This document shows positions 38,600-50,281 of a DNA stretch of 64,000 nt, piece after piece (position 1 is the first letter of the stretch; each line of letters begins with the position of its first letter). The notes beneath the pieces were generated by a model that saw only the letters and a list, made by a program, of their open reading frames with translations, did not search any database and was not told the origin of the DNA. The DNA is from Crossiella sp. SN42. GTDB lineage: Bacteria; Actinomycetota; Actinomycetes; Mycobacteriales; Pseudonocardiaceae. The DNA lies in the NCBI RefSeq assembly GCF_023897065.1, contig NZ_JAMHIV010000041.1, positions 30,777 through 94,776 on the forward strand. Reading direction: 5' to 3'. The translations under genes and the position numbers were made by a program.

Positions 38600-40309
38600 T
38601 CAGCGGAACACGGCGAAGGACTCCGGCGGGAGGGTGAGGGATTCGGCGGGGCGGACCGGGGCGGAGGAGAGCAGGACGGTGCTGGCCGGGTAGGGGAGCT
38701 GGGCTTCGGTGGCGGCCAGGTTCACCGCCACGCGGAGCTCGCCCCGGTGCATGACCAGCCAGCGGGCCTGTTCGTCGTAGTCGACCCGCAGGCGGTCCAG
38801 GCGCGGGTCGGACAGCTCGGGCTGCTCGCGACGCAGGCGGATCAGGTCGCGGTACAGGGTGAGCAGCTGTGCGTGTGCCGGGCGGGCCGGCTCCGACCAG
38901 TCCACTGTGGACTGTTCCAGGGTTTCTGGGGCCATGGGGTCCGGGACGTCCTCGGCGGACCAGCCGTGGTCGGCGAACTCGCGGCGGCGGCCGGTGCGGA
39001 CCGCTTCGGCCAGGGCTGGGTCGGGGAAGGTGGCGAAGAACTGCCAGGGGGTGCGGGCGCCCCATTCCTCACCCATGAACAGCATGGGGGTGTACGGGCC
39101 GCAGAGGACCAGGGCCGCGCCGCAGGCCAGCAGGCCGGGGGACAGGGTCGCCGAGAGGCGGTCGCCGGTGGCTCGGTTGCCGATCTGGTCGTGGTTTTGC
39201 AGGTAGGCCAGGAAGCGGTGGCCGGACTGGCGGTGCGGGTCGATCGGGCGGCCGTGGGTGCGGCCGCGGAAGGAGGACCAGGTGCCGTTGTGGAAGAAGG
39301 CTTCGCGCAGGGTGCGGGCCAGGGACTCCAGGGAACCGAAGTCGGCGTAGTAGCCCTGGCGTTCGCCGGTGAGGGTGGTGTGCAGGCAGTGGTGGATGTC
39401 GTCGGCCCACTGCGCGTGCAGGCCAAGGCCGCCTGCCTCGCGTGGGGTGACCAGGCGGGCGTCGTTGAGGTCGGACTCGGCGATCAGGGTCAGCGGGCGG
39501 CGCAGGTGCGCGGACAGCGACTCCACCTCGACCGCGAGCTCCTCCAGCAGGTGGGTGGCGCGGCGGTCGGACAGGGCGTGCACCGCGTCCAGGCGCAGGC
39601 CGTCCACGTGGAAGTCGCGCAGCCAGGACACCGCGTTGTCGATGACGTAGCGGCGGACCTCGCCGGAGTCCGGGCCGTCCAGGTTGAGCGTCGGACCCCA
39701 GATCGTCTCGCCGGCGAAGTACGGGCCGAACCGGTCCAGGTAGGCCCCGGACGGGCCCAGGTGGTTGTAGACCACGTCCAGGATGACGCCAAGGCCCTTG
39801 CCGTGGCAGGCGTCCACGAACCGCTTGAAACCGTCCGGGCCGCCGTAGGACTCCTGCGCGGCGTACCAGAGCACCCCGTCGTAGCCCCAGCCGTGCGGGC
39901 CGTCGAAGGAGTTGACCGGCATCACCTCCACGAAGTCCACGCCCAGCTCCACCAGGTGGTCCAGGCGCTCGATCGCGGCGTCGAAGGTGCGGCCGGGGGT
40001 GAAGGTGCCGATGTGCAGCTCGTAGATCACCGAACCCGGCAGCGCCCGGCCGGTCCAGCTCTGGTCGGTCCAGGCGAAGTCGTGCCGGTAGACCCTGGAC
40101 AGCCCGTGCACGCCATCCGGCTGGCGCAGTGAGCGCGGATCGGGCAGCACGGCCGGGTCGTCGTCGAGCAGGAAGCCGTAGTCGTTGCCGGACAACGGTT
40201 CCGCCGGTCGCCACCAGCCGTCCTGGTGGCGGCGCAGGTCGTGCTCGGCGCCGTCGAGGCGCAGGCGGACCCGCTCGGACTTCGGCGCCCAGACGCTGAA
40301 CCCGCTCAT
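38600..40309 (-). CDS. treZ: Malto-oligosyltrehalose trehalohydrolase
   Basis: This 569-residue GH13 enzyme releases trehalose from maltooligosyl-trehalose made by TreY. It has an N-terminal carbohydrate-binding-like domain (FSVWAPKSERVRLRL), then the catalytic barrel with YNHLGPSG, VDGLRLDAVHA (nucleophile), LIAESDLND (acid/base) and LQNHDQIGNRA. The ATG overlaps the treY stop (ATGA), so the two steps are translated together. It is the last gene of the glgX-treY-treZ series. Confidence 0.95.
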   Translation of the reverse strand: MSGFSVWAPKSERVRLRLDGAEHDLRRHQDGWWRPAEPLSGNDYGFLLDDDPAVLPDPRSLRQPDGVHGLSRVYRHDFAWTDQSWTGRALPGSVIYELHIGTFTPGRTFDAAIERLDHLVELGVDFVEVMPVNSFDGPHGWGYDGVLWYAAQESYGGPDGFKRFVDACHGKGLGVILDVVYNHLGPSGAYLDRFGPYFAGETIWGPTLNLDGPDSGEVRRYVIDNAVSWLRDFHVDGLRLDAVHALSDRRATHLLEELAVEVESLSAHLRRPLTLIAESDLNDARLVTPREAGGLGLHAQWADDIHHCLHTTLTGERQGYYADFGSLESLARTLREAFFHNGTWSSFRGRTHGRPIDPHRQSGHRFLAYLQNHDQIGNRATGDRLSATLSPGLLACGAALVLCGPYTPMLFMGEEWGARTPWQFFATFPDPALAEAVRTGRRREFADHGWSAEDVPDPMAPETLEQSTVDWSEPARPAHAQLLTLYRDLIRLRREQPELSDPRLDRLRVDYDEQARWLVMHRGELRVAVNLAATEAQLPYPASTVLLSSAPVRPAESLTLPPESFAVFR

Positions 40310-42597
40310 GACCGCACCAGCAGCGCCACCGGGTACGGGGACAGCAGCTCGGCCAGCCGGGGGCAGCCGGAGACCTCGCGGCCGGTCAGCGCGTCCGTCC
40401 ACGAGCCCTCGCCGATCGGCAGTGGTAGCACCGTGGACCGCCAGCCGCCTGCCGCGCCCAGCCCCACCGGCAACCGGGTCGCCACCGCCACCAGGTTCAG
40501 CTGCGCCCCGCGCGCGAACACCAGCGCGTGCTCAGCCGACGGGCCTTCGGCATCCAGCGGGCGGTAGCCGGTGAACAGCTCCGGCCGGTCCCGCCGCAGC
40601 CGCAGCACCCGCGAGGTCAGCAGCAGCTTGGCCGCGCCCAGCTCGTCCACCTCCGGCAGCCAGCCGGAGTCGATGCGCGCCAACAGGTTCCGCCGCGCGG
40701 CGAAGTCCACCGGCCGCCGGTTGTCCGGGTCCACCAGGGAGAAGTCCCACAGCTCGGTGCCCTGGTACACATCCGGCACGCCCGGCCCGGCCAGCTGGAC
40801 CAGCTTCTGCCCCAACGAGTTCGACCAGCCGTGCGCCCGGATCGCCTGGGCGAAGGCGGCCACGTCCGCGGCCAGCTCGGTGTCGGCCAGCACCCGCTCC
40901 GGCCAGGCCGCCACCACCGCGTCGAACTCGGCGTCCGGGTCGGTCCAGGAGGTGGCGACCTTGGCTTCCTTGGCCGCCTTCGCCAGGTACTCGCGCATCC
41001 GCTCCGGGCTGATCGGCCAGGCCCCCACCAGGGTCTGCCAGGCCAGTAGGTTCAGTGAGGGCTCGGGCAGCCCGGCCCGGTCGGTCCACCGGCGCACCGC
41101 ACCGGCGAACTCGTCCCGCACCTCGGCCAGCACCGCCAGCCGGGCCCGCACGTCCTCCGAACGCTTGGTGTCGTGGGTGGACAGCGTGGTCATGGTGGCA
41201 GGCCAGCCCGCCTCGCGCGCGGCGTTGCGGAAGTGCAGCTCGGCCACGGACACCCCGAACCGGTCCAGCGCCCCGCCCACCTCGTTCAGCGCGGCGAACC
41301 GGGTGCACCGGTAGAACGCGGTGTCCTCAACGCCCTTGGCCATCACCATGCCCGAGGTCTGCTGCACCCGCTGGGTCAGCTCGCACTCCGGATCGGTGAG
41401 CATCCGCTGACCCACCAGGCTGATCACGTCGGAGAGGTCCGGCCGGGCCATGCTCGCCGCGGCCAGCGCCGCGCACAGCGGCCCGCGCCCCTCCGGCAGA
41501 TAGCTGCGGTACACCCGGAACGAGGACAGCAGCTCGGCGATCCCGGCCTCCGCGCGGGCGGCCTCGAACTCCGGCAGCAGCCGGGCGATCCGCCGCACCT
41601 CCGCGGCCAGGATGGTGCCCGCGGCCCGGCGACGGCAGCCGCGCTCCACCTCGTGCACCTGCACCGGCACACCCAGCTCCGCCGCCAGCCTGGTGAACAC
41701 CGGCTCGCCCTTGGGATCCACGAACACCCCGCAGATCTCCCGCAGCGCGTCATAGCCCGTCGTGCCCGCCACCGGCCAGGAGGTCGGCAGCGCCTCGTCC
41801 ACGCCGAGGATCTTCTCCACCACCAGCCACACCTCCGGCGCGGCCGCGCGCAGCCGCCGCAGGTAGCGGCCGGGATCGGTGAGACCGTCCGGGTGGTCGA
41901 TCCGCAACCCGGTCACCTGCCCCGCGGACACCCAGCGCAGCAGCTCGCCGTGGGTGGCCTGGAAGACCTCCTCGTCCTCCACCCGCACCGCGGCCAGCTC
42001 GTTGATGTCGAAGAACCGCCGGTAGTTCAGCTCAGTGGAGGCCCGCCGCCAGTCCACCAGCCGGTAGTGCTGCCGCTCGTGCACCACCCGCGGCGAGCCC
42101 TCCTCGGTGCCCGGCGCCAGCGGGAACCGCAGGTCGCCGTAGACCAGGCAGTCCTCCTTGATCTGCAGCTCGTCCAGCGCCGCCTCGTCATCGGCCAGCA
42201 CCGGGATCAACAGCGGCCCGTGCGACCACTCCACGTCGAAGTAGTGCGCGCACGGCGAGGACTGCCCAAGCTTGAGCACGTCCCACCACCACGGGTTGGC
42301 CGCGGCGTCGGCCACCCCCATGTGGTTGGGCACGATGTCGAGCACCAGCCCCAGCCCGCGCTGGCCGAGCCTGGTGCTCAACGCGGCCCGCCCGTCCGGC
42401 CCGCCCAGCGCCGCCGAGGGCTGGGTCGGGTCGACCACGTCGTAGCCGTGCGTGGAACCGGGGGCGGCCTGCAGCACGGGGGAGGCGTACAGCGCCCCCG
42501 CGCCCAGCTCGGCCAGGTAGTCGGCCAGGTCGGCCGCCGCGGCGAAGGTGGTCTCCGCGTTGAGCTGCAACCGGTAGGTCGAGCTGGGCGTGGTCAT
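40306..42597 (-). CDS. treY: Malto-oligosyltrehalose synthase
   Basis: This 763-residue GH13 enzyme turns the reducing-end bond of maltodextrin into an alpha,alpha-1,1 linkage. It begins with the hallmark STYRLQLNAETTF and shows DIVPNHMGVA, GLRIDHPDGLTDP (nucleophile region), VEKILGVDE (acid/base) and TKRSEDVRARL. Length matches the family. It lies 32 bp downstream of glgX, which supplies linear maltodextrin by debranching glycogen, and overlaps treZ by 4 bp. Confidence 0.96.
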   Translation of the reverse strand: MTTPSSTYRLQLNAETTFAAAADLADYLAELGAGALYASPVLQAAPGSTHGYDVVDPTQPSAALGGPDGRAALSTRLGQRGLGLVLDIVPNHMGVADAAANPWWWDVLKLGQSSPCAHYFDVEWSHGPLLIPVLADDEAALDELQIKEDCLVYGDLRFPLAPGTEEGSPRVVHERQHYRLVDWRRASTELNYRRFFDINELAAVRVEDEEVFQATHGELLRWVSAGQVTGLRIDHPDGLTDPGRYLRRLRAAAPEVWLVVEKILGVDEALPTSWPVAGTTGYDALREICGVFVDPKGEPVFTRLAAELGVPVQVHEVERGCRRRAAGTILAAEVRRIARLLPEFEAARAEAGIAELLSSFRVYRSYLPEGRGPLCAALAAASMARPDLSDVISLVGQRMLTDPECELTQRVQQTSGMVMAKGVEDTAFYRCTRFAALNEVGGALDRFGVSVAELHFRNAAREAGWPATMTTLSTHDTKRSEDVRARLAVLAEVRDEFAGAVRRWTDRAGLPEPSLNLLAWQTLVGAWPISPERMREYLAKAAKEAKVATSWTDPDAEFDAVVAAWPERVLADTELAADVAAFAQAIRAHGWSNSLGQKLVQLAGPGVPDVYQGTELWDFSLVDPDNRRPVDFAARRNLLARIDSGWLPEVDELGAAKLLLTSRVLRLRRDRPELFTGYRPLDAEGPSAEHALVFARGAQLNLVAVATRLPVGLGAAGGWRSTVLPLPIGEGSWTDALTGREVSGCPRLAELLSPYPVALLVRS

Positions 42598-42629
42598 CGG
42601 CAGTAGCCCCCGTGTGGTGTGTGAGCTGG

Positions 42630-44792
<2,163 letters not shown>

Positions 44793-44808
44793 GGCTGCTC
44801 CAGGGTGA

Positions 44809-44863
44809 GTTGTCGCGGGACGACGCTGTCCTGTGGGTTATGCCCATAATCTGGCGCGACAAC
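44809..44863. promoter_or_regulatory. Nested inverted repeats upstream of glgX
   Basis: GTTGTCGCG (44809-44817) and CGCGACAAC (44855-44863) form a perfect 9-bp outer inverted repeat, with TTATG-CC-CATAA at 44838-44849 inside. They start 17 bp upstream of the glgX ATG in the leftward promoter region. They are candidates for operator sites; no regulator gene is adjacent. Confidence 0.5.
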
Positions 44864-44907
44864 GCTAGCGAAGCGAACGTTCACCATCGCGGCGGGTAGG
44901 TGAACAG

Positions 44908-45609
44908 CTACCTCGGGCGCTCGAACTCCGCGACCCAGCAGCTGCCCCGGCTCGGCCTGCCGGTGTCCTCGGCCCGCTCCACCCGGCGTTCCCGCAGGTC
45001 ATCGGCGGTGAAGAGAGCCAGGTCGGCGCGCACCAGCGGCCACGGCGGCCCCTCGGCCTCGGCGGGCGGCCGCTCGGCGAACCGGGCGATCACCAGCAGC
45101 GTGCCGCCGGGGGCGACCAGCTCGCGCACCCCGGCCACCGCGCCCGCGCGCAGCTCACGGGGCAGGGCCTGCACGGTGAAGATCTCCACCACCAGGTCGA
45201 AGGCCCGGCGCCACTCCGGTGGCAGCGCGAACAGGTCCGCGGTGGTGTAGTGCACCGGCGAGTCCGGGCGGCGCTCCCGGTTGGTCCGGATCGCGGTCTC
45301 GGAGATGTCGAAGCCGGTGGTGGCGAAGCCCAGCCCGGCCAGGAACTCCGCGTCCGCGCCCAGCCCGCAGCCGACCACGACCGCCCGCTTCCCGGCCTCA
45401 GCCTGCCCGGCCTTCGGCGAGCCGGCCCCGGACAGCCCGTTCCCGGCGGCCCAGGCGGCCAGCAGCGGCTGCGGGGCCTGGCGGTCCCAGGGCATGTCCA
45501 CCCCGCCGTCCGCGCCGGCCCGGTAGAGCCGGTCGAACCAGGCCGTCGGGGCGCCCTCGGCCAGCGCCTCGTGCGCGAGCCTGCCCGCCAGCGGCTCCCA
45601 GTCGGTCAT
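44908..45609 (-). CDS. SAM-dependent methyltransferase (thiopurine/TPMT-like class I)
   Basis: This 233-residue class I methyltransferase has the SAM motif VVVGCGLGADAEFLAG, the acidic motif II TTGFDISETAI, and VEIFTVQAL. The layout with DMPWDRQAPQPLL near residue 40 resembles TPMT-like proteins. Its ATG overlaps the stop of the mycoredoxin gene (ATGA), so the two are co-expressed. The substrate is unknown; thiol or metalloid targets would fit the mycoredoxin neighbour. Confidence 0.85.
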   Translation of the reverse strand: MTDWEPLAGRLAHEALAEGAPTAWFDRLYRAGADGGVDMPWDRQAPQPLLAAWAAGNGLSGAGSPKAGQAEAGKRAVVVGCGLGADAEFLAGLGFATTGFDISETAIRTNRERRPDSPVHYTTADLFALPPEWRRAFDLVVEIFTVQALPRELRAGAVAGVRELVAPGGTLLVIARFAERPPAEAEGPPWPLVRADLALFTADDLRERRVERAEDTGRPSRGSCWVAEFERPR

Positions 45610-45875
45610 GCCTGCGGCAGCAGCTCTGGCGCGTGCTCGCGGACCGCGGCGGTGACCTGGCCGATGCTCGGGTTGACCATCGCGGCCGGTCCGACGAACA
45701 CCGTGGGCACCACCTCGTTGCCGTTGGCCACCGAGCGCACCCGCGCCGCCGCCTCCGGGTCCTCCCAGATGTTGACCTTGCGATACGGCAGCCCGGCCTG
45801 GTTCAGCGCCCGCTCCAGGCTCATGCAGAAGCCGCAGCCCGGCCGCCAGTAGAACTCCACCGCGTTCTCGCTCAT
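45606..45875 (-). CDS. Mycoredoxin (glutaredoxin-like)
   Basis: This 89-residue thioredoxin-fold protein has the active site RPGCGFCMSLE near residue 12, and VPTVFVG with the cis-Pro. CGFC together with the small size fits mycoredoxins, which reduce mycothiol mixed disulfides in actinobacteria. It is the first gene of a two-gene operon with the methyltransferase. Confidence 0.88.
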   Translation of the reverse strand: MSENAVEFYWRPGCGFCMSLERALNQAGLPYRKVNIWEDPEAAARVRSVANGNEVVPTVFVGPAAMVNPSIGQVTAAVREHAPELLPQA

Positions 45876-46037
45876 ACCTCACGTTTACCCGCAGCGACCG
45901 TGCCTAGCCAAATCCGACCGATGGGCCAGCGCACAGTGGCCGTTTCCCACACCCACCGTCACCGGCAAGCACCCTGTGTTGCTCTTTTCCGGTAGGACCT
46001 GCCTGGAGACAAGCGTGCGCTTTCGTGCGCTTCTAGG

Positions 46038-47261
46038 GTGTTCGATGTGTCGCGGCAGGGCGGGTTCATCGCGGCGTTCGGAATCGCCGAGTTCCGTGCG
46101 CTGTGGCTCGCGGAGCTCCAGTCGGTGGTGGGAGACCAGCTGGCCAAGGTCGCGCTCTCACTGCTGGTCTTCGAGCGCACCGGCTCGGCCCTGCTCACCG
46201 CGGGCGCCTACGCGCTGACCATGCTGCCCCAGCTGGTCGCCGGTCCACTGCTGTCCTGGCTGGCCGACCGCTACCCCCGGCGCCCGGTGATGGTGCACAC
46301 CTCGCTAGCCCAAGCGCTGCTGGTCGGTCTGATGGCCGTGCCCGGCATGCCGCTGTGGCTGGTCGCCAGCCTGCTGGTGCTGGTCCAGCTCGCCCAGGCC
46401 CCGTTCGCCGCGGCCCAGGCGGCCACCGTGCCGGTGGTGCTCACCGGCGAGGTCTACCAGGCCGGACAGGCGCTGCGGCAGATCACCGCGAACGCGGCCA
46501 TGCTGCTCGGCCTGGCCGGCGGCGGCCTCGCGGTCGGCCTGCTCGGACCACATCTCGCGCTGGCCATCGACGCGGTCACCTTCGCCATGGTCGCGCTGCT
46601 CGTCCAGCTCGGCGTCAAGCACCGGCCCGCGGCCCGCGAGACGGTCGCCGCCGAGGTCAAGAGCACCTCAGGGGTGCGGGTGGTGTGGCGGAGCAGGCGG
46701 CTGCGCGCGCTGCTCGGGCTGTCCTGGCTGGCCGGGATCGCGGTGGTGCCGGAGGGACTGGCCGCGCCACTGGCCCTGGAGTACGGCGCGGGACCGGCCG
46801 CGGTGGGCTGGCTGCTCGCGGTGGATCCGGCCGCGTACGCGCTGAGCACCTTCCTGCTCACCCGCTGGACCAGCACCGAGACCCGGCTCCGGCTGCTCGG
46901 GGTGTTCGCGGTCGGCTCGGTCGCGGCCCTGCTCGGCTTCGCCGGGGTGGGCCTGGCGGGCGCGCTCGTGCTGCTCGCGATCTCGGGCGCGCTGGCCGCG
47001 TACCAGGTCACGGCGGCGGCCGAGTTCATGGCCGCGGTGCCGGACGCGGACCGGGGCGCGGCCTATGGCGTGGCTCGCACCGGGCTCCGCGTGGTGCAGG
47101 GTCTGGGCGTGGTGGCGGGCGGTGTGACCACAGAGCTGGTCGGAAGCCCGAGCACGACGGTTACCCTGGCAGGGGCCGTTGGCCTGGTCCTGGCGGTTCC
47201 GGCCGCGTGGGCATGGCGACGGTCGCGTCAGGAGGGTCCGGTGAGTCCGTCATGGGTGTGA
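46038..47261 (+). CDS. MFS transporter
   Basis: This 407-residue protein has about twelve membrane segments. The loop motif WLADRYPRRPVM lies near residue 75, and the protein falls in the actinobacterial MFS exporter group (related to macrolide/enterobactin exporters). The GTG at 46038 (FDVSRQGGFIAAF) is the usable start. It stands alone, 162 bp after the divergent mycoredoxin gene. Substrate is not predictable. Confidence 0.85.
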   Translation: MFDVSRQGGFIAAFGIAEFRALWLAELQSVVGDQLAKVALSLLVFERTGSALLTAGAYALTMLPQLVAGPLLSWLADRYPRRPVMVHTSLAQALLVGLMAVPGMPLWLVASLLVLVQLAQAPFAAAQAATVPVVLTGEVYQAGQALRQITANAAMLLGLAGGGLAVGLLGPHLALAIDAVTFAMVALLVQLGVKHRPAARETVAAEVKSTSGVRVVWRSRRLRALLGLSWLAGIAVVPEGLAAPLALEYGAGPAAVGWLLAVDPAAYALSTFLLTRWTSTETRLRLLGVFAVGSVAALLGFAGVGLAGALVLLAISGALAAYQVTAAAEFMAAVPDADRGAAYGVARTGLRVVQGLGVVAGGVTTELVGSPSTTVTLAGAVGLVLAVPAAWAWRRSRQEGPVSPSWV

Positions 47262-47421
47262 GACTCAGCGGATGCCGGTCACACGGAGTGCAAAACGGGG
47301 TACACCGGTGTAACGACGCCGGGCTGCGGCGCCGACAAACCAAGCGAGAGTCACCAGTCGCGGTCAGTCACGGGAATCACCTCCGGTCGGCTGCGGTGGG
47401 TGCGGGCGAAAGGGGACGGCC

Positions 47422-48864
47422 ATGACCTTCACCAGTCGCGGTCGGACACGGAGACCACCTCCCCGGGAGGTCAGCGCCACGCTCAGGCCGCAGCTACACG
47501 ACACCCGTGTGCCGGGCACACGGGATAGAGGTATGAACAGTGTGGGGGGTCAGTCGCACACCGGCCAAACGAAGAAGCGGGAATCGTTCGCACGAATTCG
47601 CCCGAGTAAATGGGCGCTGTGGTCGCTGCCTCGGCGAGTAATCGTTTATCTGCTGGTAGTCGAGGCGGTGCTGCTGACTGCTCTAGTCACATCCGCGCTG
47701 GCCATGGACGCGCCCGCGGGCCGGGAATGGCTGACTTGTCTAGTCCTCATCGCCTGTGGCGGAGCGCACGTGCACCTGTCCCGGCGCACCGAGGAACAAC
47801 GCCGGGGCAGCACCCCAGGGCCACATATTGATCTTACGAGTATCTGGACGCTGCCCGCGGTTCTGCTGTTGCCGGTGCCGCTAATGGCATTGGTCGTCAT
47901 CGCCATTCGCACGCAGCGTTACCTCATCGCGCGCCGCCCGCTGTTCCGGTTCGCCTTCAGCACCAGCAGCATCCTGCTCGCCGCGCTGTCCGCGCACGAG
48001 GTGCTCGACCTGCTCGGCACTCCCGCCTGGACCAGCGCCCACCCGCTGACCATGCTCGCCGAGGCCGGCACCACCGCGGCCGCCGGGTTCAGCTACGGCC
48101 TGACCCAGCTGCTCGTGGTCGCCGGCGTGATCGCGCTGAGCACCCCCAAGCCGGACCTGACCGAGCTGTTCGGCACCGCCCCGGACAACGCCCTGGAGGC
48201 CATGACCGTGGCCCTGGGCGCGGTCGCCGCCGTGGTGCTGATCCACAACCCGTTCCTGGCCTTCGCCCTGGTCCCGGTCGCCGCCGTGCTGAACCGGATC
48301 GCGCTGCTGCGCCAGTTGGAGCGGGACGCCTCCACCGACGCCCTCACCGGCCTGCTCAACCGCAGGGGCTGGCTGGACCGCGCCAACCGCACCCTGGTCC
48401 GCGCCGACCACCAGGCCGCGCTGCTCATGCTGGACCTGGACCACTTCAAGTCGATCAACGACACCTACGGCCACGTGGCAGGCGACGACGTGCTGCGCGC
48501 GGTGGCCGAGGTCCTGCGCGAGAGCACCCGCGCGGGCGACCTGGTCGGCCGATGGGGCGGCGAGGAGTTCATCGTGCTGCTGCCCGAGGTCAGCCGCCTG
48601 GAAGCGCACACCGTGGCCGAGCGCATCCGCGCCAGGGTCCGCGACATGCAGGTCCCCACCACGCACCGCCGAGGCGGCCACGTGGTCATCATCGACGACC
48701 GCACCACCTCCGTCGGCCTGGGCATCTCCCCGGATCACGGCCCGGACCTGGACAGCCTGGTCGCCGCCACCGACGCCGCGCTGTACCGGGCGAAGGAAAG
48801 CGGCCGCGACCGGGTGGAGGCCGCGGAGGCCGCCGTCCGCCTGCCGGAACAACGCGAGGCCTGA
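47422..48864 (+). CDS. Membrane-anchored diguanylate cyclase (GGDEF)
   Basis: This 480-residue protein has an Arg-rich N-terminus, then an MHYT/MASE-like block of about seven membrane segments (residues 65-295), then a GGDEF domain (about 305-465). The domain has DALTGLLNRRG, LDLDHFKSINDTYGHVAGD and the active site GRWGGEEF, all intact, so it should make c-di-GMP. No EAL domain is present. ATG 47422 follows AAGGGGA by 6 bp; ATG 47533 (NSVGGQSH) is an alternative. It ends 5 bp before the convergent caspase gene. Confidence 0.9.
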   Translation: MTFTSRGRTRRPPPREVSATLRPQLHDTRVPGTRDRGMNSVGGQSHTGQTKKRESFARIRPSKWALWSLPRRVIVYLLVVEAVLLTALVTSALAMDAPAGREWLTCLVLIACGGAHVHLSRRTEEQRRGSTPGPHIDLTSIWTLPAVLLLPVPLMALVVIAIRTQRYLIARRPLFRFAFSTSSILLAALSAHEVLDLLGTPAWTSAHPLTMLAEAGTTAAAGFSYGLTQLLVVAGVIALSTPKPDLTELFGTAPDNALEAMTVALGAVAAVVLIHNPFLAFALVPVAAVLNRIALLRQLERDASTDALTGLLNRRGWLDRANRTLVRADHQAALLMLDLDHFKSINDTYGHVAGDDVLRAVAEVLRESTRAGDLVGRWGGEEFIVLLPEVSRLEAHTVAERIRARVRDMQVPTTHRRGGHVVIIDDRTTSVGLGISPDHGPDLDSLVAATDAALYRAKESGRDRVEAAEAAVRLPEQREA

Positions 48865-48868
48865 CCCG

Positions 48869-50281
48869 TCACCAGCTGAGCTCGTTGAGCCTGCGCATCA
48901 GGTAGAGGTCGCCCACGATCGCCTCCACCGCCAGGAAGTGGAAGCCGTAGTTGATCACGCCGGTGTTCACCACGACGGCGTAGGCCGCCACCGCCAGCGC
49001 GGGCAACGCGGCCCAGACGAGCACGTTCGCCGCCCGGTAGAGCCCCAGCGCCAGCCGAGGCCGCACCTGGGTCAACCGGGGCCACCGCGGCCCGCGCAAC
49101 AACCGCACCCGGTACCGGAACCGCAGCACCAGCCCGAACATCAACCCCACGAGCAGCATCGCCAGCCCGAGCGGTGAGAGCGACCCCGCCAGGCCCGCCT
49201 GCAACAGCACGCCGGCACCCTGGCCGCTCAGGTAGGCGAACAGCAGCCAGAGCAGGGCGGTGGTCAGCGCGGAGCCGAAGACGCGGAGGAAGTAGGAGGT
49301 GGGCATGGGGCGGCCACGCAGGTACTCGACGGAGGGCGGCCCCGGCGGCACGTACGGCACCGGCTGAACTGGCTGGACCGGCTTGGTCCCGGCCACCGGT
49401 TCCCGCTTCGCGGCCACCACCGCCAGCCCCGGCCAGGTCAGCTCCGGCGCGACCCGCCCCGAGGGCTCGGTCGCTTCCGCATCCGGCCGCACCGGCTCCG
49501 CCGCGACCCGCATCCCGGGCTCCACCACTTTCACGCCCGGCCCCCTGGATTCCCGCCGCAGCAACAGATCCCCGCTGGTGTCCCCCAAGCTCCCCTTCGG
49601 CCGCGGCAGCTCCCGCCGAGCCAGCGCCGCCGACACCGACCGGAACAACTGCTGCACCGTCAACGGCGCGTCCCGCAACGGCGACCCGTCCTGCAGCAGC
49701 CGGATCACCTCCCCGGTGAACGCGGTGTGCGCCTCACCCACCGGCGAGTGCGACCGCTCGTTGCGCGGCGAGGACGCGATCACCGCCGTCCCCCGCACGT
49801 CCACCTCCTGGATGTCCACCCCGGCCGTGGACATCGTGCTCACCGCGAGCCCCGAGTAACAGCAGTCCAGCAACAGCAACCGGGTCCGCGCCGGCGAGCC
49901 CTCGATGATCTCCCTGACCGAGTCGAACGGCACCCCGGTACCCCACAGGCTGCGCTGACTCGTCTGCCGCACCCCCAGGAACAACCGCTCCTTGACCGGA
50001 TGCCGGATCCCGTGCCCCGCGTAGTAGACCAGCAACAGGTCCTCGGCCTGCCCCGCCACCGCGGCCAGCCGGTCCAGCAGACTGGCGGGGGAGTCCGGGG
50101 TGTCGATCACCGTGCACTGGCCGCGGTCCAGGATGCCGGTGTCCGGATCGGTCAGCGCCCGGCGCAGGTCGGCGAGGTTGTTGCCGACGGCGGGCAGCGG
50201 CGGCAGCTCCTCGGCGTGCAGGTAGTCGCTGGTGCCGATCAGCACCGCCCGGGACAACCGGCGCTCCGGCGGCCGGTGCAC
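48869..50281 (-). CDS. Membrane-anchored caspase-like protease (EACC1-associated type)
   Basis: This 470-residue protein has an N-terminal caspase-like domain (about 1-220): SRAVLIGTSDYL, LLLVYYAGHG with the catalytic His and LLLLDCCYSGLA with the catalytic Cys. A Pro-rich linker (about 245-320) and four or five membrane segments follow at the C-terminus. The GTG start immediately follows the TAG of the EACC1 gene. Kaur, Burroughs, Iyer and Aravind described caspase/EACC1 pairs as parts of actinobacterial conflict systems. The membrane anchor would place the protease at the inner face of the membrane. The NTPase and other companions sometimes found are absent. Confidence 0.9.
   Translation of the reverse strand: MHRPPERRLSRAVLIGTSDYLHAEELPPLPAVGNNLADLRRALTDPDTGILDRGQCTVIDTPDSPASLLDRLAAVAGQAEDLLLVYYAGHGIRHPVKERLFLGVRQTSQRSLWGTGVPFDSVREIIEGSPARTRLLLLDCCYSGLAVSTMSTAGVDIQEVDVRGTAVIASSPRNERSHSPVGEAHTAFTGEVIRLLQDGSPLRDAPLTVQQLFRSVSAALARRELPRPKGSLGDTSGDLLLRRESRGPGVKVVEPGMRVAAEPVRPDAEATEPSGRVAPELTWPGLAVVAAKREPVAGTKPVQPVQPVPYVPPGPPSVEYLRGRPMPTSYFLRVFGSALTTALLWLLFAYLSGQGAGVLLQAGLAGSLSPLGLAMLLVGLMFGLVLRFRYRVRLLRGPRWPRLTQVRPRLALGLYRAANVLVWAALPALAVAAYAVVVNTGVINYGFHFLAVEAIVGDLYLMRRLNELSW

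Noticed and set aside
48869..50281. Generic peptidase C14 with housekeeping role
   Set aside because: The adjacent EACC1-like gene and the C-terminal membrane segments point to a conflict-system effector.
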